Positions 1-7,310 of a stretch of DNA of 64,000 nucleotides are shown one piece after another. The stretch is from JBCDCY01 sp039180875 (GTDB lineage: Bacteria; Pseudomonadota; Alphaproteobacteria; Rhodobacterales; Rhodobacteraceae). Both the position numbers and the translations under genes were made by a program. The stretch is taken from contig JBCDCY010000013.1 in the NCBI GenBank assembly GCA_039180875.1, positions 52,293 to 116,292 on the forward strand. Direction: 5' to 3'. The notes beneath the pieces were generated by a model. It ran no database searches. It was not told the DNA's origin and saw only the letters and a list, made by a program, of their open reading frames with translations. Positions within the stretch are counted from its first letter, which is position 1. The number at the start of each line of letters is the position of its first letter.

Positions 1-507
1 CTGGGGCTGCCCTCGGGGGTCGCCGCCTCGATGACCGATGCCAAGGCCATCGACGCGCAATACGGGGCGGAGAAGGCGATGACGGCCCTGGCAGCCGGAT
101 TGGCGGGCGGCAACCTGATCTATGAGAGCTCGGGCATGACCGCGTCCCTTCTCGGCGCGAGCTTCGAGGGCTTCGTGCTCGACAACGAGATGCACGCCGC
201 GATCTACCGTACGCTCCGCGGCATCGAGGTGGATGAGGAGACCCTGGGCTTCGAGGCGATCCGCGAGACGGTACGGGGCGAGGGGCATTTTCTCGGCCAC
301 GCCCAGACCCATTCGGCGATGGAGCGTGACTACGTCTATCCGACCCTCGCCGATCGGGACGCGCCGGCCATTTGGGGGGAGAAGGGCGCGCTTCAGGCCT
401 GGCAGCGGGCCCGGGACCGTGCGCGAACGATCCTGGCCGAGCACCGGCCCGACTACCTCTCAGAGGCGCAGGACAGCGCGATCAGGTCGCGGTTCCGGAT
501 CCTCTAG
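1..507 (+). CDS. MttB-family (trimethylamine/betaine) corrinoid methyltransferase, 3' part
   Basis: The C-terminal 168 residues of a protein that enters from beyond the left edge. The segment running from a GLPSGVAASMTDAK stretch through YESSGMTASLLGASFEG to HFLGHAQTHSAMERDYVYP is typical of the trimethylamine/glycine-betaine methyltransferase (MttB) superfamily, which moves a methyl group from a quaternary or tertiary amine to a corrinoid protein. The position where archaeal MttB carries pyrrolysine is not in the window, so this cannot be used to separate TMA from betaine activity. Most alphaproteobacterial members lack pyrrolysine, and the betaine genes next door favour a betaine-type substrate. 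Its TAG stop lies inside the convergent LysR gene, a 26-base overlap. Confidence 0.85.
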   Translation: MGLPSGVAASMTDAKAIDAQYGAEKAMTALAAGLAGGNLIYESSGMTASLLGASFEGFVLDNEMHAAIYRTLRGIEVDEETLGFEAIRETVRGEGHFLGHAQTHSAMERDYVYPTLADRDAPAIWGEKGALQAWQRARDRARTILAEHRPDYLSEAQDSAIRSRFRIL

Positions 508-1510
508 CGCCCGTCCGATCCACCTCCGGCCGGTCCTGGGGGGCGAGGCGGAATTGCTCGGCCAGCCAGGGATAGCGGGCGACCGTCGGGTCGATCACCA
601 GGCGCAGGATCGCCCTGCGGGCGGTTCTGACGGCGATCTCCACCACGCCCTCCGGCACCCCCTCCCGGGCGAAGAGCGAGACGTCGCGGGCGAAGGCGCT
701 GCCGGGGAACGGCATGACCCGCAGCGCACCGTGATAGCGCTGCGCCCGGGCGAAGCTGAGCGCGGTGGTCACGGTCCAGCCGCAGCCCGCGGCGACCAGG
801 GAGAGGATGATGTGCGTCGTCTCGAACTCCATGCGTTGGGCAAAGCGCACGTCCATCCGCCGCAGCTGAGCCTCGATCCGGCGGCCGAGCAGCTGTCGGC
901 CGCTATAGCGCAGGAACGGCAGCTGATCGCCGCCCGCCATCAGCTCGGCCGGGTCGGCGGGCGCTGCCCCCTCGAAGGCCGGCAAGAGGAGGACGAAGGG
1001 ATCGCGGAGCAGCGGGATCTCGACGATGCCGCCCATGTCGACATCGGTGGTCGTGGCGATGCCGATGTCGATCTGGTCGGCCTGCAGCAGCTCCAGGATC
1101 TCGTGGGTCGGGCGGGAGTGGAAGGAGAAATCGCAGTGCGGTGCACCGCGGATCAGCTCTTGCGCCAAAGCGGGGCCGACATCGGCGTCGAAATCGTCGA
1201 TCGAGGCGATGCGCAGCCGACGGACTAGCGAAGCCAGGTCGTCCGACCAGATCTCGGCAAAGCCCTTGCGCAGGCTGGTCATCGCCTCCTCGACCCGGTT
1301 GCGCAGCACCTCGCCCGCCGGCGTGACCTGCAAAGGTCGGCGACCATGGTCGAACAGCGCGAGGCCGACCGACCGCTCAAGCTCCGAGAGATGATGGGAG
1401 GCGGTGCTGATCGAGATGCCGAGGTCGCGGGCCGCATCGCGGAGCGCGCCGCTGCGCGCCACGGCCAGGAAGACCTCGAGCGCTTTCAGACTGATCTTGG
1501 TGCGCTCCAT
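482..1510 (-). CDS. LysR-family transcriptional regulator
   Basis: A 342-residue LysR-type regulator. Residues 8-65 form the winged helix-turn-helix (LKALEVFLAVARSGALRDAARDLG, then STASHHLSELERSVG), and about 95-300 the substrate-binding domain. The start MERTKIS at 1510 was chosen over an upstream in-frame start at 1552 because the DNA-binding domain begins directly after it and the extra 14 residues are not family-like. It reads in the same direction as the operon ending at 1628 and converges on the mttB-like gene. It probably controls one of these in response to an amine or its breakdown product; the effector cannot be read from sequence. Confidence 0.88.
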   Translation of the reverse strand: MERTKISLKALEVFLAVARSGALRDAARDLGISISTASHHLSELERSVGLALFDHGRRPLQVTPAGEVLRNRVEEAMTSLRKGFAEIWSDDLASLVRRLRIASIDDFDADVGPALAQELIRGAPHCDFSFHSRPTHEILELLQADQIDIGIATTTDVDMGGIVEIPLLRDPFVLLLPAFEGAAPADPAELMAGGDQLPFLRYSGRQLLGRRIEAQLRRMDVRFAQRMEFETTHIILSLVAAGCGWTVTTALSFARAQRYHGALRVMPFPGSAFARDVSLFAREGVPEGVVEIAVRTARRAILRLVIDPTVARYPWLAEQFRLAPQDRPEVDRTGARGSGTAT

Positions 1511-1627
1511 CCGCCCCGGCGGCCCCCGCAGTTTCGGCTTTTTCCAAACCACAGCCTAGCGCTGCGTCGATCCGGCCGGGAGGGAAAACGGTTCCTTGAC
1601 CGCAAGGACGTCCGTCGGGGCGGCCCC

Positions 1628-2917
1628 TCAGCCCCGTGCGGCCATGACGTCCGCGACCTTGGCGGCGGCCAGGCCGCACGCCTCCTCCGTCAGCGCGAGC
1701 TCAGCGTCGCGGAGGGCGAGGGAGGGATAGAGCTTCGACGGCGACTTCAGGATCCCGGCGGTGCGGAGCGTCGTGTTCCAGGCCGCATCCAATGCCGGCT
1801 CGTCGTGCTTGGCACTGCGATAGTCCACGCAGTCCCGGCCTGTGAAGTACACGTCGAAGAGGGTCGGGTCGCCGCAAAGGCGGTGCGGTGCACCGACCGC
1901 GCGCAACGCCGCGCCGATCATCTCCATCAGCCGTTGCCCCAGGCCCCGAAGGGTCTCGTACTGCCCGGGACGGCGCAGGATCTCCAAGGTCTTCAGGCCG
2001 GCGGCGGCGGCAACGGGATTGCCCGAAAGCGTGCCGAGCTGCATCAACCAGCCGTCCTGGCCGACCTTGGCCTTGTCGAAATGCGCCATGATCTCGGCCG
2101 ATCCGCCGATCGCGGCCAGGGGAAAGCCGCCGCCGATCACCTTGCCGAGCGTGCAGATATCGGGGACCACGCCGTAGCGTTCCTGCGCACCGCCATAGGC
2201 CAGGCGAAAGCCGGTGACGATCTCATCGAAGATCAGCAGCACCCCGTGGCGGTCGCACAGCGCGCGCAGCCCGGCCAGGAACCCGGGCGCGGCGGGCACG
2301 ACGCGCTGCAGCGGCTCCACCATCACCCCGGCGATATCGTCATGTTCGGCGAGCAGCGAGGCGACGGCGTCGAGGTCGTTGAACGGCGCGATCAACACGT
2401 CGTCGGCCACGCTGGCCGGAATGCCGGCGCTGTCGGGCACCGCGCGGGGGAAATTGACCTCCCGCGTCGGGGCGAGGCTCATCTGCGCCTCGGCGCACAT
2501 GCCGTGATAGCCGCCCTCGAACTTCACGAGCTTGGGCTTGCCGGTATGGGCCCGGGCGAGGCGGATCGCGTACATATCGGCCTCGCCGCCCGAAGTCAGA
2601 AAGCGGATCTGCGCGCACGCAGGCACCGCCTCGACGATCGTCTGCGCCAGCTCTATGCCCTTGGTGTTGTTGGTGAAAAACGTCATGCCATGGGGCAGTT
2701 GGGCGTAGACCGCCTCCAGCACCTCGGGATGGCCGTGGCCGAGCAGCATCGGGCCGGAGCCGATCAGGTAGTCGACATACCGCTTGCCCTCGGCGTCCCA
2801 GACATAGGCGCCCTCACCCCGTTCGACGATCATTTCGGGGTCGAAATTGCCGAAGCCACCGCCGGGCAGAACTTCTTGCGCACGGTCGATCCATTCGGCT
2901 TGGGTGCGCAGCTTCAT
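1628..2917 (-). CDS. Class III PLP aminotransferase (glutamate-1-semialdehyde aminomutase-like)
   Basis: A 429-residue fold-type I, class III aminotransferase. Visible motifs are a cofactor-phosphate TSGGEA (about 108-113), GYHG (136-139), the ring-binding FDEIVTGFR (from 230) and the Schiff-base lysine K259 in TLGKVIGGGFP. The overall pattern resembles HemL, but the protein ends a catabolic operon rather than sitting with haem genes, so it is probably a catabolic transaminase or aminomutase acting on an amino or betaine-derived acid. The ATG at 2917 has a GGGAG Shine-Dalgarno and sits 4 bases after the stop of the preceding enolase-superfamily gene, implying translational coupling. It is the last gene of the 9757-to-1628 operon. 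Confidence 0.85.
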   Translation of the reverse strand: MKLRTQAEWIDRAQEVLPGGGFGNFDPEMIVERGEGAYVWDAEGKRYVDYLIGSGPMLLGHGHPEVLEAVYAQLPHGMTFFTNNTKGIELAQTIVEAVPACAQIRFLTSGGEADMYAIRLARAHTGKPKLVKFEGGYHGMCAEAQMSLAPTREVNFPRAVPDSAGIPASVADDVLIAPFNDLDAVASLLAEHDDIAGVMVEPLQRVVPAAPGFLAGLRALCDRHGVLLIFDEIVTGFRLAYGGAQERYGVVPDICTLGKVIGGGFPLAAIGGSAEIMAHFDKAKVGQDGWLMQLGTLSGNPVAAAAGLKTLEILRRPGQYETLRGLGQRLMEMIGAALRAVGAPHRLCGDPTLFDVYFTGRDCVDYRSAKHDEPALDAAWNTTLRTAGILKSPSKLYPSLALRDAELALTEEACGLAAAKVADVMAARG

Positions 2918-2921
2918 GGGG

Positions 2922-4025
2922 TTACTCCCAGATATGGTCGGGTGGGCCGAGGGCGGCGGCGTCGACCTCGATGCCCAGGCCCGGGCCTGTGGGTGGGGCG
3001 ATCCGGCCTGCATCGCGGGTCGGCGCATCGGGGGCGAGGCGCGGCGCGACATAGCCCGACAGATCGCAGGTGTTCAGCACATAGCTGGGCGCGGTCGCGG
3101 CGGCCAGATGGAGGGCTGCGGCGGTGGCGATATCGCTGCCCCAGGTGTCTTCGATGCACATCCGCGCGCCCAGATGTAGGCACAGATCCCGCGCCCGCCG
3201 CGTCGCACTCAGCCCGCCGAATTTGCTGAGTTTCAGCGCCACCGCGTCCATGCAGCCGCGCGCATGTGCTTCCAGAAGACTGGTGGTGTCATGCGCGACT
3301 TCATCAAGCTTCATCGGCAGACCGGTCGCCGCGCGCACCCGGGCGCAGTCGGCGATCGAGGGGCAGGGCTGTTCCAGCATCACGTCCAGATGCGCCACCG
3401 CGCGCCCGACCCGGGTTGCCTCAAGCGAGGTCGCGCCGCAATTCCAATCGCCATAGACCAGCGGGCCCGGGCCCACCGCCTCGCGCACCTTCGCCAGCCG
3501 CTCCACATCCACCTGCCAATCATCCCCCGCGCCCAGCTTGGCCTGAAACTGCGTGATCCCGCGGGCCTGCGCGTCCAGGGCGATGCGCGCCATCTCCTCT
3601 GGCGCGATGCAGGTGATCGAGTGATAGAGCGGCAGCGTCTCCACCCGCTGCCCGCCCAGCAAGGCGCTCAACGGCAAGCCCGCCGCCCGGCCGGTGATGT
3701 CCCACAGCGCGATGTCGAGCGCGGATTTGGCATAGCGGTGGCCCTGCAGATGCGTCTCCGCAAGCGCCACCAGCGCCTCCGCGCCCAGCGGGTCGGCGCC
3801 GATCAGCACCGGCGCCAGGGCCTCCAAGGCCGGCGCCACGCCGCCGGCATAGGCCGGCAGGTAATGCGGGATCGGGCAGACCTCGCCCCAGCCGCTGATA
3901 CCGCTGTCGGTGTCGACGCGCAGGACAACCGTATCGACCGTGGCGCAGGTCTTGCCGGACGCCATGTAGTAGGTCTGGTGGCTGATCAGCGGCACGTGCC
4001 ACAGCGACAGGCGGGTGACTTTCAT
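2922..4025 (-). CDS. Mandelate racemase / muconate lactonizing enzyme family protein, paralogue 1
   Basis: A 367-residue enolase-superfamily enzyme. The expected Mg2+ ligands are D193, E218 (in MLEQP) and D241 (in KLDE), and the acid/base lysines are K163 (QAKLG) and K265 (ALKLS). The residue two before the first lysine, often lysine in a KxK motif, is Gln here. These positions line up with betaine epimerases of the HpbD / proline-betaine racemase group and with cis-3-hydroxyproline dehydratases, so racemisation, epimerisation or dehydration of a cyclic amino acid or betaine is plausible. The ATG at 4025 overlaps the stop of paralogue 2 by 4 bases. Confidence 0.87.
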   Translation of the reverse strand: MKVTRLSLWHVPLISHQTYYMASGKTCATVDTVVLRVDTDSGISGWGEVCPIPHYLPAYAGGVAPALEALAPVLIGADPLGAEALVALAETHLQGHRYAKSALDIALWDITGRAAGLPLSALLGGQRVETLPLYHSITCIAPEEMARIALDAQARGITQFQAKLGAGDDWQVDVERLAKVREAVGPGPLVYGDWNCGATSLEATRVGRAVAHLDVMLEQPCPSIADCARVRAATGLPMKLDEVAHDTTSLLEAHARGCMDAVALKLSKFGGLSATRRARDLCLHLGARMCIEDTWGSDIATAAALHLAAATAPSYVLNTCDLSGYVAPRLAPDAPTRDAGRIAPPTGPGLGIEVDAAALGPPDHIWE

Positions 4026-5128
4026 GCGTAGACCGCCACCGGATCGCCCAGCGCATCCTCGTCGGGGTGAACGCCGAGGCCCGGCGCCTCTGGCAGGTGC
4101 AGATGGCCGTTGCGGTTGCGCGGGCCGCGGCCGCCCGCGATGTCGCGGGTGATCATATCCTGACAGGCCCAGACCCCGAAGCAATGGGCATCGGGCACGG
4201 TCGCTGCGAGGTGCAGCGCCTCGGCGTCGGCCAGCACCGAGCCGCCGGTCGCCATCACGAACAGGTCGATGCCATGGACCAGTGCGACGTCGCGGATCCG
4301 CGCGGCCTTGGTCAGACCGCCCACCCGGTTGAGTTTGAGGCCGAAGATCTCGGCGATGCCGTCCCGGGCGATCCGGCAGGCGTCCTGCAACGTCACCAGG
4401 GTCTCATCGACGGAGACCGGGCTGGCGTGCTTGCCGGCGATGGCGGCGATGTCGTCGAGCGTCTCGCAAGGCTGCTCGAACATCACGCCCAGGTCCGCGC
4501 AGGCCGACATGACGCGGAGCGCCTGCTGCCGGCTCCAACCTCGGTTGACGTCGTAAAGCATCAGCTCGCCGGGCTTGCGCATCGCCTCCACATCGCGGAT
4601 GCGGGTGATGTCGCGCTCCACGTCCCCGCCGATCTTCACGGAATGGGCGACGTAGCCGCGGGCGCGGTAGCGCTCGATCACCTCGCGCGTCTCGTCCACC
4701 GTCTTCGCCCCGACGGAGGAGGTGATCGGCCGCGGCGTGCGGGAACCGCCGCCCAACAGGTCGGCGATCGGCAGCCCGGCGGCCTGGCCGGCGATGTCCC
4801 AGCAGGCCATGTCGATCGGCCCCTTGGCGTAGAGATGGCCCGGCAGGGCAAGGTCCATCGCCCGCTCGACCTCCAGCACCCGGCGCGGGTCGAGGCCGAT
4901 CATGAAGGGCGCCATAGTCTCGATCCCCGCCCGGATGCCCGGGCCATGCGCGGGGACATAGGTATGACCCCAGGGCGTGCCCTCGCCCCAGCCGGTGAGG
5001 CCGGCATCGGTCTCGATCTTGACCAGCGTGGCGTCCAGCACCTCGAACTTCAGCCGCCCGCCGGACAGCCAATAGGGATGCTCCAAGGGCAGATCGACCC
5101 GATAGACGAAGATCTCGGTGATCTTCAT
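4022..5128 (-). CDS. Mandelate racemase / muconate lactonizing enzyme family protein, paralogue 2
   Basis: A 368-residue enolase-superfamily enzyme. Candidate catalytic lysines are K165 (SVKIGG) and K265 (GLKLN); metal ligands are D193 (LYDVNRGW), E218 (MFEQP) and D241 (VSVDET). The N-terminal capping loop, which sets substrate choice in this family, differs clearly from those of its two neighbours (LEHPYWLSGGRLKFE around 15-29), so it probably acts on a different molecule. It overlaps both flanking paralogues by 4 bases (ATGA junctions), so the three are translated together. Confidence 0.87.
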   Translation of the reverse strand: MKITEIFVYRVDLPLEHPYWLSGGRLKFEVLDATLVKIETDAGLTGWGEGTPWGHTYVPAHGPGIRAGIETMAPFMIGLDPRRVLEVERAMDLALPGHLYAKGPIDMACWDIAGQAAGLPIADLLGGGSRTPRPITSSVGAKTVDETREVIERYRARGYVAHSVKIGGDVERDITRIRDVEAMRKPGELMLYDVNRGWSRQQALRVMSACADLGVMFEQPCETLDDIAAIAGKHASPVSVDETLVTLQDACRIARDGIAEIFGLKLNRVGGLTKAARIRDVALVHGIDLFVMATGGSVLADAEALHLAATVPDAHCFGVWACQDMITRDIAGGRGPRNRNGHLHLPEAPGLGVHPDEDALGDPVAVYA

Positions 5129-6231
5129 TGCCGATACTCAGCGACCGGATTGCCCAGGCTTTCGAAATCCGCCACCACGCCTAGACCTGGCAGATCGGGC
5201 GCGTGGAGCCGGCCGTCGCACGCCGCGGCGCCGCCTCGGCCTGTGGAGCGGGTGTTGTAGTTCATCAAATCGGTGGTGTTCTGGAGGTACTCGCGTGGGG
5301 TAGAGGCGGCGAAATGCGCCACCACCGTTGTGGTTATCTCACCGCCCCAGGTGTCTTCGCAGACCACGGGGATGCGATTTTCCACCAGAAAGTCGCGCAC
5401 TCGGCGCGCTTTGGACAAACCGCCGAGATTCGAGATCTTCAGGCAGCAGATCTCCGCCCCGCGATCGGCGACGATCCGCTGCGCCATCGCCATGCCGGTG
5501 AGGCATTCGTCAAGCTTCAGCGGCTGGTCCGCCACCCGGCGCACCTGCTGGCATTCCGCATAGCTGCGGCAGGGCTGTTCCAGGATGTAATCCAGATCCC
5601 GCGTCGCGCGGGCCACGCGGATGGCGTTGTCCACGCGCCAGCCCTGGTTCGCGTCCGCCATCGCCGTCTCGCCCGGTTCCAGCAGCGCTATGCTCTGGCG
5701 GATGCGGTCGATGTCCCCCGCCCAATCGCCGCCGACCTTGATCTGAAACTGTCGGTAGCCCTGATCGCGATAGCGCGCCATCTCGGCCAGCGTGTCGGCG
5801 GCCGTCTTTTGCGGCGCGACCCGGTACATCGGCGCGCCGTCGGTAAGCTTGCCGCCCAGCAGCATCCAGACCGGCTGATCGCACGCCTTGCCTAGGATGT
5901 CCCAACAGGCGGCATCGAAGGGCGCCTTCGCATAGCCGTGGCCCTGCACCGCATGGTCCATGATCCGCTCGACCCCGGCGACCTGACGCGGGTCCGCGCC
6001 CAGCATCTGCGGCGCGACCAGCCGCGCCAGCGCCTCCACCCCTTCGGAATGGGCAATCATGTAGTTCTCACCGCAGGGTGTGAACTCCCCGCAGCCCTGC
6101 AGTCCCGCATCTGTGTCGATCACCACGACGCTCGCCACGGCGCTTTCGATGGTGTTGCCCGCGCCCCAGCCGTAGCTGCCGCCGACATAGGGAAGCCGGG
6201 TCTTGTACACGCGGATACGCGTGATCTTCAT
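5125..6231 (-). CDS. Mandelate racemase / muconate lactonizing enzyme family protein, paralogue 3 (HpbD-like)
   Basis: A 368-residue enolase-superfamily enzyme, of the three the one that looks most like hydroxyproline-betaine 2-epimerase (HpbD) to me. It has K165 (QIKVGG) and K265 (CLKIS), D193 (MADANQGW), E218 (ILEQP), D241 (KLDE) and a CEDTWGGE stretch late in the barrel. The tip of the capping domain (YVGGSYGWGAGNTIES, about 15-30) is Gly/Trp-rich; aromatic residues commonly hold a quaternary ammonium group, which supports a betaine substrate by inference. It overlaps the oxidoreductase gene upstream and paralogue 2 downstream by 4 bases each. Confidence 0.87.
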   Translation of the reverse strand: MKITRIRVYKTRLPYVGGSYGWGAGNTIESAVASVVVIDTDAGLQGCGEFTPCGENYMIAHSEGVEALARLVAPQMLGADPRQVAGVERIMDHAVQGHGYAKAPFDAACWDILGKACDQPVWMLLGGKLTDGAPMYRVAPQKTAADTLAEMARYRDQGYRQFQIKVGGDWAGDIDRIRQSIALLEPGETAMADANQGWRVDNAIRVARATRDLDYILEQPCRSYAECQQVRRVADQPLKLDECLTGMAMAQRIVADRGAEICCLKISNLGGLSKARRVRDFLVENRIPVVCEDTWGGEITTTVVAHFAASTPREYLQNTTDLMNYNTRSTGRGGAAACDGRLHAPDLPGLGVVADFESLGNPVAEYRQ

Positions 6232-7310
6232 GGGGTGACCACGATGTTGCCGGTGTGGTCCTTGGCGATAAAGGCGGCCTGCGCGGCGTGCAGGTCGCGG
6301 AGCGGGTAGGTGGCGGCGAGCGCCGGGCGAACGGCGCCGGCCTCGATATAGCGGACCAGGTTTTGCGTCACTTCCGGAGCGATCACCGTGGAGCCGATGA
6401 AGGTCAGATCGCGCAGGTAAAATGTGCGCAGATCCAGTTCCACCATCGGCCCGGCAATCGCGCCAGAGCAGGTGTAGCGCCCGCCGCGTTCCAGAATGTC
6501 GATCAGCGTCGGCCAGTAGGGGCTGCCGACGACATCGGCGACCACTGTGACTTTCGCATCGCCCAAGGCGGCGCGCAGGTTCTCGGGCGCGCGGGGCAGG
6601 ATCCGGTCGGGGCCAAAGGCGGCGACGGCGGCGTGCTTGGCCTCCGAGGCCATCGCGATCACCCGCGCGCCGCGGCGTTTGGCCAGTTGCACCAACGCCC
6701 CGCCGACACCGCCGGAGGCGCCGGTCACCAGCACCGTATCCGCCGCGCCCACCACGGCCCGGGTCAGCATCCCCTCGGCGGTGGAATAGGAACAGGAAAA
6801 CGTCGCCAGTTCCGCATCCGACAGATCGCTGTGCACGGCCAAGGCGTTCTGCGCCGGGATCGTGGTGTATTCGGCAAAGCCGCCATCGCGTTCCGAGCCG
6901 AGATAACCGGTTTTGTTGATATTCTCCGGCGCGTCGGGGTCGCGCAGCCAGTTGTCGGTGATCACCCGCTCGCCGATCCGGGCCGCGTCGACGCCGTCGC
7001 CCACCGCCGCGATCTCTCCACAGACATCGGCGCCTTGGATGCGGGGAAAGGAGATCGGCGCCGCGCCCCAGGTCGGGTCCTCATCGTGCACGGTCTCATA
7101 GGCGCCGCCGGTCGTCGGCGCGGTCACCGCCTTGGAGTACCAGCCCGAACGCGTGTTGACGTCGGTATTGTTCAGCCCGCAGGCGCGCACGCGGATCAGC
7201 ACCTCGCCCGGGGCGGGGTCGGGGCGCGGCCAATCCTCGTGCCAGACCATCTGGTCCATGTCGCCATGGCCCATGGTCACCATGGCGCGCATCGTCTTGG
7301 GCAGGGTCAT
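6228..7310 (-). CDS. Zinc-type alcohol dehydrogenase-like / quinone oxidoreductase-family protein
   Basis: A 360-residue medium-chain dehydrogenase/reductase. An N-terminal GroES-like domain (VLIRVRACGLNNTDVNTRSG near 38-57) is followed by a Rossmann domain with VTGASGGVGGALVQLAKRRG (about 195-214). The classical catalytic-zinc GHE motif is replaced by QGADVCGEIAAVGDG, so it belongs to the zinc-independent quinone-reductase-like branch rather than true alcohol dehydrogenases. It lies between the FAD/GcvT dehydrogenase and the enolase-superfamily trio with 4-base overlaps on both sides, so it should handle an intermediate of the same pathway. Substrate unknown. Confidence 0.83.
   Translation of the reverse strand: MTLPKTMRAMVTMGHGDMDQMVWHEDWPRPDPAPGEVLIRVRACGLNNTDVNTRSGWYSKAVTAPTTGGAYETVHDEDPTWGAAPISFPRIQGADVCGEIAAVGDGVDAARIGERVITDNWLRDPDAPENINKTGYLGSERDGGFAEYTTIPAQNALAVHSDLSDAELATFSCSYSTAEGMLTRAVVGAADTVLVTGASGGVGGALVQLAKRRGARVIAMASEAKHAAVAAFGPDRILPRAPENLRAALGDAKVTVVADVVGSPYWPTLIDILERGGRYTCSGAIAGPMVELDLRTFYLRDLTFIGSTVIAPEVTQNLVRYIEAGAVRPALAATYPLRDLHAAQAAFIAKDHTGNIVVTP

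Noticed and set aside
1..507. Pyrrolysine-containing trimethylamine methyltransferase
   Set aside because: The only TAG seen is the natural stop, followed by a convergent gene; the pyrrolysine position is outside the window.
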